A DNA stretch of 49,524 bases, taken from contig JAPOOU010000142.1 in the NCBI GenBank assembly GCA_026713245.1, forward strand, positions 1-49,524, in the 5' to 3' direction. The stretch's first letter is position 1. Each line of letters opens with the position of its first letter. Under the pieces are notes generated by a model that saw only the letters and a list, made by a program, of their open reading frames with translations, did not search any database and had not been told where the DNA came from. The position numbers and the translations under genes are program-made. Shown piece after piece: positions 34,019-41,624 of this stretch. The stretch comes from Chloroflexota bacterium. GTDB taxonomy: Bacteria; Chloroflexota; Anaerolineae; Aggregatilineales; Phototrophicaceae.

Positions 34019-35001
34019 AATGCCTCCACGCGCGGTTCCGCCACCAGCTCGTCAAAGCGGAATACCCGCATGTAGATGACAGCGAGTACCACCCCGATTA
34101 GCACCAGCAGCACAGCGAATGCTGAGCCATAGCCCCATTGCGCGTTGCCGAAATAGTTGGAAAGCGCGCGGTGGTAAGCCGTCAAGGACCAGACCTCGGT
34201 GCGATAGAGACCTGGTCCGCCGTCCGTCAACAACTGGATTTCCACGAATGAGGTCAATAGCGATAACGTCTGATAGGTCACGACAAAGAGCAGGGGCCAG
34301 CGTATCAAGGGTATGATGACATAGCGGATTCGCTGCAAGCGCGACGAGCCATCAACCAGGGAAGCGTTGAGCAGATCTTTCGGGATCGATTCGATGGCGG
34401 ATGTGAAGATAATCATGCCAAAAGACACGCCGATAAAGCCGTTGACTACTACGACAAATACCCAGGGATTCGTGGCGAGATAATTGTATGTCGGCTGCCC
34501 CAGGAACTCGTTAACCTGATTGATGATGCCGAAGGGCGCTTCCGCCGTCATCCGTTTCCAAATCAATATATAGACGACGGGCGAGGTGATGCGCGGCAAG
34601 ATCCATAAGGCGCGAAAGAAGAAGCCAGCGCCGCGGTCGATATGCGTCGTGAGCAAGGAGACGACCAGCGCCAGCGTAACATTAAAAATGGACAGCGTGA
34701 CCAGAACATAAAATATAGTATTGAAGAAGATTTTCCGGGCGAATTGATCGTTCAGCAGCGTCCGGTAATTCTTCAAGCCGATGAATTCCATCTTGGCGAG
34801 GTCTGACGTGAAGTTTGAACTCGCTAGGTTCGTAACGCTCAAGTACAAGACAATGGCGACCGGAATCAAAAAGAAGATGACGACAAGAACGCCCGCCGGC
34901 GCCATAAAGCCATAGGCGCCCAGGTAAGATCTCAGGGCGTTGCTGCTATTCTTCGTCGCGGCTGATTTGTGCTTTTCTGTTGGTACAGATGGTATAGACA
35001 T
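34015..35001 (-). CDS. sugar-type ABC permease (MalF/UgpA-type)
   Basis: 328 residues from the ATG at 35001; a longer frame to 35106 begins at a TTG inside a hairpin and is rejected. First membrane segment MAPAGVLVVIFFLIPVAIVL, several more, and the EAA loop LLNASLVDGSSRLQRIRYVI. The string WRMxxxGxxN seen in some homologues is replaced by WKRMTAEAPFGIINQV. It pairs with the PDZ-containing permease and lies downstream of the binding protein, with an intervening 11-bp hairpin. Order binding protein, permease, permease, ATPase, phosphodiesterase matches ugpBAECQ. Confidence 0.88.
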   Translation of the reverse strand: MSIPSVPTEKHKSAATKNSSNALRSYLGAYGFMAPAGVLVVIFFLIPVAIVLYLSVTNLASSNFTSDLAKMEFIGLKNYRTLLNDQFARKIFFNTIFYVLVTLSIFNVTLALVVSLLTTHIDRGAGFFFRALWILPRITSPVVYILIWKRMTAEAPFGIINQVNEFLGQPTYNYLATNPWVFVVVVNGFIGVSFGMIIFTSAIESIPKDLLNASLVDGSSRLQRIRYVIIPLIRWPLLFVVTYQTLSLLTSFVEIQLLTDGGPGLYRTEVWSLTAYHRALSNYFGNAQWGYGSAFAVLLVLIGVVLAVIYMRVFRFDELVAEPRVEAL

Positions 35002-35102
35002 AAGCGGAACTTGCGCCTTCTTGTGAAAACCAAACTTGCTATCAAGTTCTTTATTTGTGCACAGGGGGCGGAGCAATGCGCTCGTCGACCCGCGCCAGTC
35101 AG

Positions 35103-35130
35103 TCAAGGGGAGCGCGATTGCTCCCCTTGA
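35103..35130 (-). other. strong hairpin between binding protein and permease
   Basis: TCAAGGGGAGC (35103-35113) pairs perfectly with GCTCCCCTTGA (35120-35130) around a 6-nt loop. No U-tract follows on the minus strand (ACTGACTGG). It starts 40 nt after the binding-protein stop and probably stabilises that message or reduces read-through. Confidence 0.7.
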
Positions 35131-35170
35131 AGACCTTCATATAACCAGCATAGAAATCTATGCGTCGTTC

Positions 35171-36514
35171 TTAGCGAACCGTTATGCTATCGCCCAATTC
35201 ATTCTGCATCTGCGCGATCGCGATATCAGCTGCGCCCGCGGCGTCCGCTTCGCCGGTCTCCACAGCCTGGATACCCAGGAAGTAGGCGCCCGACCAGGCA
35301 TTCCAACCGGGATGATTCGGCAGCGAGGTAGTATGGTCCAGCATATAGTGCGCGCCGCTGAGCAGAGCGTTGCCGAGATACGCTTCCGATTCCAATTGCG
35401 CGTTGAGAATGCCCAAATGGAAGCTGTCGATCGCATGGCGATTGTTGGCTTCCGGCGTCGTGATCGCGGCGATCAGCGCCAGCGCCACATCGGGATGCTC
35501 GCTGCCGCTGCTGATCATGTACGTTAGCGGGTGCGTCAAGGTGATCGCCTTGCCCGTTCCCATCGCCGGGATGAGCGTCAGCCCGATATTCTCGAAGAGA
35601 TACTCGTCACCGCCCTTGTCGGCCACATAGTTGATCGCCCAATTGGGCCAGTTCCAGGTGCCGCCGGCGGCAAATAGCACGGTATCAGCGCTGCCCACAC
35701 TCGGATGCCAGACTTCGTTCCAGTCGACGCCGATGATATCGGAGCGCAGCGCCCCGGACGCGACCGCGCCGCCCAGCAATTCATAAGCGGCCACCATTGC
35801 TTCGCGGTCTACAACCAGATTGCCCTCCATATCGAGGACTTCGCCGCCATGACCGTAGTAGTAGTAGAGGAAATCGGGACCATTGCTGGGGCGATGCCAC
35901 CATCCGTTACCGGCGTCGACGACGCCCTCGTCAATCGCTTCTACAGCGGTTGCCAGCATATCGGCAAAGGTGAACTCGCCGGCAACAACGCGGTCGGGCA
36001 ATGACTCAATATCATCTTCGCTCCAGCCCAAGTCGCGCAGCAAAAGTTTACTATAGAATATGGGCCGCGCTTCCGCGTCTTGCGGGATACCCCAGATTTG
36101 TCCGGCGTAACCGTGCGAATCCCATAGTGACGGCACGATGTCGTCAAATTCGCCATGCATGCCAATCACGTCATCGAGCGGGATGATAAACCCGGCCGGC
36201 GCCCATGCGCCGATATCTTCGTGGCCCGACAAGATGATATCGGGCGCTTCGCCCGCTTCCGAAGCCAGAACAAACTCGTTCTTGTAGTCGCCCCAGCTTG
36301 CATTGTCTTGAATCAGATTTAAGTCAATTTCGATGCCTAAATCGGCTTCGACATCGGCTTCGACTTCCGCGAAATTGTTGCAGCGCCAGTCCTCTTCCGG
36401 CGGGCTGGCGATGCAGCGAATCGTGATGCTGACTGAATCTTGCGCGCCTGCAATTCCTGACAGCAAACCCAATGCCAAGATGAAGATCAGCGCCATGCGA
36501 CCTAAGGAAACCAT
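35171..36514 (-). CDS. ABC transporter substrate-binding protein (SBP family 1), Ugp-like locus
   Basis: 447 residues. The signal peptide MVSLGRMALIFILALGLLSG ends IAGAQD without a lipobox. Family 1 features include DLGIEIDLNLIQDNASWGDY, EAPDIILSGHEDIGAWAPAG, and GTWNWPNWAIN in the second lobe. AGGAGAAG lies 6 nt before the ATG. It is the first gene of the operon that continues to a glycerophosphodiesterase, so glycerol-3-phosphate, glycerophosphodiesters or a related glycoside is a reasonable ligand guess. It is divergent from the dioxygenase at 36680. Confidence 0.9.
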   Translation of the reverse strand: MVSLGRMALIFILALGLLSGIAGAQDSVSITIRCIASPPEEDWRCNNFAEVEADVEADLGIEIDLNLIQDNASWGDYKNEFVLASEAGEAPDIILSGHEDIGAWAPAGFIIPLDDVIGMHGEFDDIVPSLWDSHGYAGQIWGIPQDAEARPIFYSKLLLRDLGWSEDDIESLPDRVVAGEFTFADMLATAVEAIDEGVVDAGNGWWHRPSNGPDFLYYYYGHGGEVLDMEGNLVVDREAMVAAYELLGGAVASGALRSDIIGVDWNEVWHPSVGSADTVLFAAGGTWNWPNWAINYVADKGGDEYLFENIGLTLIPAMGTGKAITLTHPLTYMISSGSEHPDVALALIAAITTPEANNRHAIDSFHLGILNAQLESEAYLGNALLSGAHYMLDHTTSLPNHPGWNAWSGAYFLGIQAVETGEADAAGAADIAIAQMQNELGDSITVR

Positions 36515-36609
36515 TATTCGCTTCTCCTGTTTATAAAAAATATGCGGTAAATGGAGTATAGCATAAATCGCCCCGGATTTTTACAAATCATGCTATGGGA
36601 CAATTAAAT

Positions 36610-36638
36610 TTGATTTGTCAAGTTTTTAAGACTAAAAT
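36610..36638 (+). promoter_or_regulatory. sigma-70-type promoter of the dioxygenase/desaturase operon
   Basis: TTGATT (36610-36615), a 17-nt spacer and TAAAAT (36633-36638), followed after 41 nt by the ATG. The surrounding 36535-36640 stretch is strikingly A+T-rich and is shared with the divergent binding-protein gene. Confidence 0.55.
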
Positions 36639-36679
36639 ATGCGCGAGTGCGAACTAGATTAAAGAGAGAAGCCAAGCTT

Positions 36680-37720
36680 ATGTCTGAACAACTGAAAGAA
36701 TTTCGCGTCTCCAACGACGCCATGAACGATCCCGAGGAGTTACAGCGTCGCATCGCCGATGAGGGTTATCTCTTTTTCAAGCGGCTGGTTGATCCCGACA
36801 GACTGTGGCAGTTGCGCCGCGAGATGATGACCGTGATCCAGGAAGTCGGCTGGCTCATCGCCGGCACCGACCCCATGGACGCCATCGCCGATATCAACAT
36901 GCGCTATACCGAGGGCGATAACGAATACAGCGCCGGTTACGCCGAAGTATACAAGGTTGAGAGCTTCCATCGCGCCGGGCACTGGCCGGAATACCTGGAC
37001 ATCATCGAAAAGATGGTGGGCAAACCTATCATGCCGCATCCCCAGAAAATCGCCCGTATCTGGTTCCCCAAATATACCGAGCATACCACGCCCAAGCACC
37101 AGGACTTTGTGCACTTCCAGGGCAGCTTCGACAACATCACTTGCTGGGCGCCCATCGGCGATTGCCCGATTGAGTTGGGCGGCCTGGCGGTTATCCCCGG
37201 CTCGCACAAGGTCAATCGCGTGCTGGATCATCACTTCTCGCTGGGCGCCGGCGGCCTGATCGTCGACGAAACCGAACATGAAGACATCACTCCCGTCTGG
37301 CATACAACCGATTACGAAGCCGGCGACGCGCTCTTCTTCCCCGCGCTGACCATCCACCAGGCGCTGCCCAACTATACCGAAGACAAGCTGCGCCTCTCGC
37401 TGGACAATCGCTATATGCTCGTCGGCGACAACGTGGCGGAACACATGCTGACGCCGCATGACCCGAGCCAGCTCACCTGGGACGATATTTACCCGCACTG
37501 GCAATCGGATGATCTCAAGTACTATTGGAAAGAATATGACAATCCTGTCGTAGAGAGAGATTTGAGCTTCGGCGAGAAGGGCCGGGCGGAAGCGATTGAG
37601 ATGGCGCGCGCCGGTGATGAACATGCAATCTTTGCCTTAAAGCGCGGCGTCAAGAATAGTCCCGATACCGTCGCTCCCGAAGTACTGGCGCTCCTGGATG
37701 AACTCGGCGTCGAAGTCTAG
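36680..37720 (+). CDS. phytanoyl-CoA dioxygenase (PhyH) family protein
   Basis: 346 residues from the ATG at 36680 (AGAGAGAAG upstream). Fe(II)/2-oxoglutarate oxygenase: His140 and Asp142 in TPKHQDFVHF, distal His226 in LTIHQALPNY, and the PhyH string LAVIPGSHKVNRVL. It is longer than the PhyH at 27706 and has only the core motifs in common with it. The C-terminal roughly 50 residues are acidic-helical and follow the oxygenase fold. Two desaturase genes follow after 45 nt, so it likely acts in the same lipid- or terpenoid-modifying pathway. Confidence 0.9.
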   Translation: MSEQLKEFRVSNDAMNDPEELQRRIADEGYLFFKRLVDPDRLWQLRREMMTVIQEVGWLIAGTDPMDAIADINMRYTEGDNEYSAGYAEVYKVESFHRAGHWPEYLDIIEKMVGKPIMPHPQKIARIWFPKYTEHTTPKHQDFVHFQGSFDNITCWAPIGDCPIELGGLAVIPGSHKVNRVLDHHFSLGAGGLIVDETEHEDITPVWHTTDYEAGDALFFPALTIHQALPNYTEDKLRLSLDNRYMLVGDNVAEHMLTPHDPSQLTWDDIYPHWQSDDLKYYWKEYDNPVVERDLSFGEKGRAEAIEMARAGDEHAIFALKRGVKNSPDTVAPEVLALLDELGVEV

Positions 37721-37765
37721 TGCCAATGCCCTCTTCATAATGAGCGTGTAAACGGAGGGCTTGCC

Positions 37766-38923
37766 ATGACATATCAAGAATTGTCCGAAGTGCGCAAGAC
37801 GCTGCGCGTCGACTGGTATCGCTGCCCGACGCCTCCCGGCGCCCTGCGCGAGCTGTCCCGGCGCAGCGATGCCCAGGGTTGGTTCCAGGCCGGCGGTCAC
37901 CTCGCTCTCTTCATTGTCACCGGCGCCCTGGTTTTCATCTTCTGGTCTCAGGAGCTCTGGCTGGCATTCCTGGTCGCGCTTCTCTTTCACGGGACTGTGA
38001 CCAGCTTTTTCACCGGCACGGCCCCGCACGAGCTCGGCCATGGCACTGTCTTCAAGACCAAGTGGCTGAACAAATTCTTCATGTATCTCTTCAGCCTCAT
38101 CGGCTGGTGGGACCATTTTGACTACGCCAGCAGCCATACCTACCACCATCGCTATACCCTGCATCCGGAAGGCGACCGGGAAAACCTGCTGCCGCTGGAG
38201 CCGTCGCTGGCGTCGACATTTATGCTGCAACTCTTCACCATCAATCTATTGACACAGCGGGGCCGCACTTTCGGCAAAGGCGGTCTGATTTCCACCCTCT
38301 ACCTGACTATCTTGGGCGCCTTCGGCATGGAGCCCCCGGGCGACAAGCCGATTGACGAATGGCTTAATGCCTTGCATCGCGACCAGCCCGAGGAACATCG
38401 CAATTCTATTCGCTGGTCGCGCATCCTTTTGCTTTTCCACGGATCGGTGTTGCTCGTTGCGATCATCACCGGCTTATGGGTCTTGCCGCTGATTTTTTCC
38501 GTTTCCGTATTCATCGCCAATTGGCTGAGCTATTTCGTCGGGCTGACGCAGCACTGCGGCCTGCGCGAAGATATCCCCGATTTCCGCAAGAATACGCGCT
38601 CGGTCAAGCTCAACCCGCTATTCTCCTTCCTGTATTGGCGGATGAATTGGCATATCGAACATCACATGTACGCCGGCATTCCCTGCTATAACCTGGGCAA
38701 GCTCTACCAGGAAATCGCCCACGACATGCCGGCGCCGCGGACGCTGATCGGCGCCTGGAAAGAAATGCGCCAGGTCTGGCGCCGACAGAGGGCTGACCCC
38801 GATTACCAATTCGATACGCCCTTGCCGGCTACAGCCAAGAGCGCTCGGGAAGACAAGCCCGACAAGCCACTGGAAAGTTCCATCGGCGAACTGGCGCCTG
38901 CTGGATTGCAGGAGAATCCGTAA
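37766..38923 (+). CDS. fatty-acid-desaturase family membrane protein, tandem copy 1
   Basis: 385 residues. The histidine boxes of the membrane di-iron desaturase/hydroxylase superfamily are present: HELGHG near residue 89, HTYHHRYTLH near 125, and HIEHHMY near 293. Hydrophobic segments flank them (LALFIVTGALVFIFWSQELW, ILLLFHGSVLLVAIITGLWV). It would introduce a double bond or hydroxyl into an acyl chain, carotenoid or related lipid. GGAGGG precedes the ATG. It is followed 32 nt later by a close paralogue; both end ESSIGELAPAGLQE, then NP or SP. Confidence 0.9.
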   Translation: MTYQELSEVRKTLRVDWYRCPTPPGALRELSRRSDAQGWFQAGGHLALFIVTGALVFIFWSQELWLAFLVALLFHGTVTSFFTGTAPHELGHGTVFKTKWLNKFFMYLFSLIGWWDHFDYASSHTYHHRYTLHPEGDRENLLPLEPSLASTFMLQLFTINLLTQRGRTFGKGGLISTLYLTILGAFGMEPPGDKPIDEWLNALHRDQPEEHRNSIRWSRILLLFHGSVLLVAIITGLWVLPLIFSVSVFIANWLSYFVGLTQHCGLREDIPDFRKNTRSVKLNPLFSFLYWRMNWHIEHHMYAGIPCYNLGKLYQEIAHDMPAPRTLIGAWKEMRQVWRRQRADPDYQFDTPLPATAKSAREDKPDKPLESSIGELAPAGLQENP

Positions 38924-38955
38924 ATAATATCGCGCCAAGCGAGCAGGGGTTTGCC

Positions 38956-40116
38956 ATGACTTATCAAGAATTGTCCCAAGTACGGAAAACTCTGCGCGTC
39001 GACTGGTATCGTTCCCCGACGCCTCCCGGGTTGCTGCGCGATCTGTCCCGGCGCAGCGATGCGCAGGCTTGGTTCTTGGCTGGCGGTCACCTGGCGCTTA
39101 TCGTCATCACCGGATCGATCGTCTTCTATTCTTGGTGGCAGGAAGTCTGGCTGGCGTTTCTGGCCGCGCTATTCTGCCACGGCACGGTAACTGCCTTCGT
39201 CCGCGGCAACAGCACACACGAACTCGGGCACGGCACCGTCTTCAAGACCAAATGGCTGAACAAAGCGTTCCTCTATTTGTTCAGCTTGATCGGCTGGTGG
39301 GATCCCTTCGATTATGCCAGCAGCCATACCTACCACCATCGCTATACCCTGCACCCGGAAGGCGATCGCGAGGTTTTGCTTCCGGTTGAACCATCGCTGG
39401 CCTCGACTTTCATGCTGCAGCTTTTCACCGTCAATTTGCTGACGCAGCCTGGCCGCATCTTCGGCAAAGGCGGATTGATCTCCACCGTGATCCTCACTGT
39501 AATGGCAGCCTTCGGTCGTGATCCCGAAGCTGAGAAAGCGCCCGCCAACGAATGGCTGCGCGCGTTGCACCACGACCAGCCCCAAGAGCATCGCAACGCC
39601 ATCCTGTGGTCGCGGGTTCTGCTGCTCTTCCATGGATCGGTGCTGCTTATCGCCATAGCGACCGGGCTGTGGGTGCTGCCGCTGATCTTCTCCGTCGCCG
39701 CCTTCACTGCCAATTGGCTTCAATATTTTGTCAACTTGCCACAGCATTGCGGCCTGCGCGATGACACGCCCGACTTCCGCAAAAGCACGCGCTCGATCAA
39801 ACTCAATCCGCTCTTTTCCTTTCTGTATTGGCACATGGGCTGGCATATCGAGCATCACATGTATGCCGGCGTTCCCTGTTACAACCTGGCCAAGCTGCAC
39901 CGGGCAGTGGCCAGCGACATGCCAGAACCGCGTACGCTGATCGGCGCCTGGAAAGAAATGCGCGAGGTCTGGCGGCGGCAGAAAATCGACCCCGATTACC
40001 AGTTCGACTCGAACCTGCCGCCGACGGCGACGCGCGCCAGGGAAGACGCGCAAGACGATCCTCTTGAGAGTTCAATCGGGGAACTGGCGCCGGCCGGCTT
40101 GCAGGAGAGTCCGTAA
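38956..40116 (+). CDS. fatty-acid-desaturase family membrane protein, tandem copy 2
   Basis: 386 residues, a tandem paralogue of the previous gene; the two are similar along the whole length. All histidine boxes are kept (HELGHG, HTYHHRYTLH, HIEHHMY). Differences cluster in the loop after the second box (DPEAEKAPANEWLRALHHDQ versus EPPGDKPIDEWLNALHRDQ) and near the first membrane segments. Both copies look intact, which suggests different regiospecificity or substrate rather than simple redundancy. It is probably in one operon with the PhyH gene. Confidence 0.9.
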   Translation: MTYQELSQVRKTLRVDWYRSPTPPGLLRDLSRRSDAQAWFLAGGHLALIVITGSIVFYSWWQEVWLAFLAALFCHGTVTAFVRGNSTHELGHGTVFKTKWLNKAFLYLFSLIGWWDPFDYASSHTYHHRYTLHPEGDREVLLPVEPSLASTFMLQLFTVNLLTQPGRIFGKGGLISTVILTVMAAFGRDPEAEKAPANEWLRALHHDQPQEHRNAILWSRVLLLFHGSVLLIAIATGLWVLPLIFSVAAFTANWLQYFVNLPQHCGLRDDTPDFRKSTRSIKLNPLFSFLYWHMGWHIEHHMYAGVPCYNLAKLHRAVASDMPEPRTLIGAWKEMREVWRRQKIDPDYQFDSNLPPTATRAREDAQDDPLESSIGELAPAGLQESP

Positions 40117-40130
40117 CCAGCGCCGCGATC

Positions 40131-40160
40131 GTAGGAGCGACCTAACATGTCGCCCGAAAC
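40131..40160. repeat. small dispersed palindromic repeat
   Basis: GTAGGAGCGACCTAACATGT followed by CGCCCG; GCGAC (40137-40141) pairs with GTCGC (40149-40153). It resembles the widespread GTAGGGGCGACC-type intergenic repeats. A related sequence, GTAGGCAGGAGCGCCTGCCG followed by GGTCGC, follows the GH32 gene at 48131. Confidence 0.4.
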
Positions 40161-40219
40161 ATACCCCTCTGGGCCGCGGCGCGGGGTGAAGACGCCATCT
40201 CCGCGCCTGTGGCTTATGC

Positions 40220-41281
40220 TCAGCGATCTTGCTGGAGGTCCGCGCCGCAGGATTGACGTATCACCAGTGATACCGGCGTGATGATCTTCAAGTAACGATT
40301 GTCCGGATTTTCGATCCGCTGGACGAGGCGCTCCGCAGCCAGCTCGCCCATGAGCCCCTTGTGTACATTTACGGTCGTCAGGGGTGAGAAAGTGAATTGG
40401 GCGTCCGGTATATTGTCGAATCCGGTCACCGCGATGTCTTCGGGGACACGGTAACCATTGCGCTGCAGCCAGCCCATCGCGCCGATAGCCAGGCGATCCG
40501 ATGCGCAGACGATGGCATCCGGGCGCGGCTCTGTCGCCATGAGGTTGCGAGCCCCGCGCTCGCCGACGTCCGGGGTCCAGCCCGAGGGACCCGGCGCCAT
40601 GATCTGGCGCAGACCGTCGTCTTGCGGCAGGTCAAATGCCTCTAGCCCCTGGCAATAGCCAGCATGGCGAATATCGACATTGCCGCTGACAAAACCCAGA
40701 CGGCGATGACCCAGGCTCACCAAATGCTCAACCAGCGCGCGCATACCCTTTGCGCCATCGAAGAGGATCACATCGTCTTCAATGCCGTGCTTGTCGTCGG
40801 TGGTTACGATAGGCACGACAGGCGAAAACTGATCGCGCAAATAGCGAATGCGATCGATTAAGTCGGTGCCCAGCAGGATTAAGCCGTCAATCGTGAACGT
40901 TTCCAGTAAATTCCGGGCTTTCGCGGGGCTGTCGATCTCGTGCAGGGTCTTCACGAAAGCGAATTGATAGCTGTGCCGCTCAAGCGCCCTGTCGACGCCT
41001 TCCAGCACCATGTTATAGAAGGGGTCTCGATATTTGTCGATGCGTGTAGACAAGATGATGCCCACCTGCCCGATTATGGATCGAGCCGGCGCATGCCTAA
41101 GCTGGGCGCCGCCATATTGTCGCTGGATCAGGCCCGCGCCCGCCAGCGCCTTCAAGTCACGGCGAATTGTCGCTTCGGAGACATCGAAATGGGCAGCGAG
41201 TTCCTTGGTGGACAAGAGCTCGTGCGGCGCGGCAGCCTGTACCCGTTCCAGAATTATGCGCTGCCGAATAGACTTTTTCAT
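40220..41281 (-). CDS. transcriptional regulator: DeoR-type HTH fused to LacI-type sugar-binding domain
   Basis: 353 residues from the ATG at 41281 (AGAAGGGATTC upstream). Residues about 5-60 are a DeoR-family helix-turn-helix: LLSTKELAAHFDVSEATIRR then DLKALAGAGLIQRQYGGA. From about 72 it is a LacI/RbsB-like periplasmic-binding-type sensor: VGIILSTRIDKYRDPFYNMV, IDGLILLGTDLIDR, LVSLGHRRLGFVSGNVDIRH and DIAVTGFDNIPDAQF. Canonical LacI proteins have a LacI HTH, so this is a hybrid architecture. It is divergent from the GH32/ABC fructoside genes and probably represses them in the absence of the sugar. Confidence 0.9.
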   Translation of the reverse strand: MKKSIRQRIILERVQAAAPHELLSTKELAAHFDVSEATIRRDLKALAGAGLIQRQYGGAQLRHAPARSIIGQVGIILSTRIDKYRDPFYNMVLEGVDRALERHSYQFAFVKTLHEIDSPAKARNLLETFTIDGLILLGTDLIDRIRYLRDQFSPVVPIVTTDDKHGIEDDVILFDGAKGMRALVEHLVSLGHRRLGFVSGNVDIRHAGYCQGLEAFDLPQDDGLRQIMAPGPSGWTPDVGERGARNLMATEPRPDAIVCASDRLAIGAMGWLQRNGYRVPEDIAVTGFDNIPDAQFTFSPLTTVNVHKGLMGELAAERLVQRIENPDNRYLKIITPVSLVIRQSCGADLQQDR

Positions 41282-41341
41282 GAATCCCTTCTTTTTCTTC
41301 GCTTCGTACGCTGATGCAGTTCCCCATTGTACACGATGAAT

Positions 41342-41504
41342 TGCCATATTCTTGTAATTTGTGAGCGATTGTACACTCTAGTGCGCGAGTTTTGCGTGAT
41401 ATTGACGTTTTCCTGACATGATAAATCGTCATATTTTTGCATTCTTTCGGCGATTATACATCATCTTGCCCATGTCTTACGCAGTAATGACATTTTCCTT
41501 GACA
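41342..41504. promoter_or_regulatory. imperfect 85-bp tandem duplication in the regulator/GH32 intergenic region
   Basis: 41342-41418 and 41427-41504 align with period 85. Shared boxes are CATATT-YTTG, GCGATT-R-TACA and TGAC-R-TTTTCC followed by TGACA. The rest is diverged. Two copies of the same box set between divergent genes look like duplicated operator sites for the adjacent regulator. Upstream bases 41282-41341 also contain a further TTGTACA-like box. Confidence 0.5.
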
Positions 41505-41527
41505 AGAAGCATGGAACATGTTCAAAT
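41499..41527 (+). promoter_or_regulatory. promoter and palindromic operator candidate for the GH32 gene
   Basis: A perfect TTGACA (41499-41504), 17 nt, and TCAAAT (41522-41527). The perfect 10-bp palindrome GAACATGTTC (41514-41523) sits between the two boxes, an ideal place for a repressor. Confidence 0.5.
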
Positions 41528-41624
41528 ATGCATAGAAAACTGTCCAAAGAAGCACTTCTGTCGTGACGCATCGGCATGAGGAACAAAAGAATCTGAATTA
41601 CATAGTAAGAGGAAGGCAGTTCTT

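Noticed and set aside
35002..35106. Upstream extension of the MalF-type permease to a TTG start
   Set aside because: The TTG lies within the 11-bp hairpin after the binding protein and the extra residues do not look like permease sequence.
36616..36621. Consensus TTGACA on the minus strand upstream of the binding protein at 35171
   Set aside because: No acceptable -10 box lies 16-18 nt downstream, and the good TATACT further on is too far away.
36740..37624. 294-codon minus-strand frame
   Set aside because: Antisense to the PhyH gene, with no recognisable motif and no ribosome binding site. The same applies to the long antisense frames at 39169-40053, 46481-47362 and 7206-8252.
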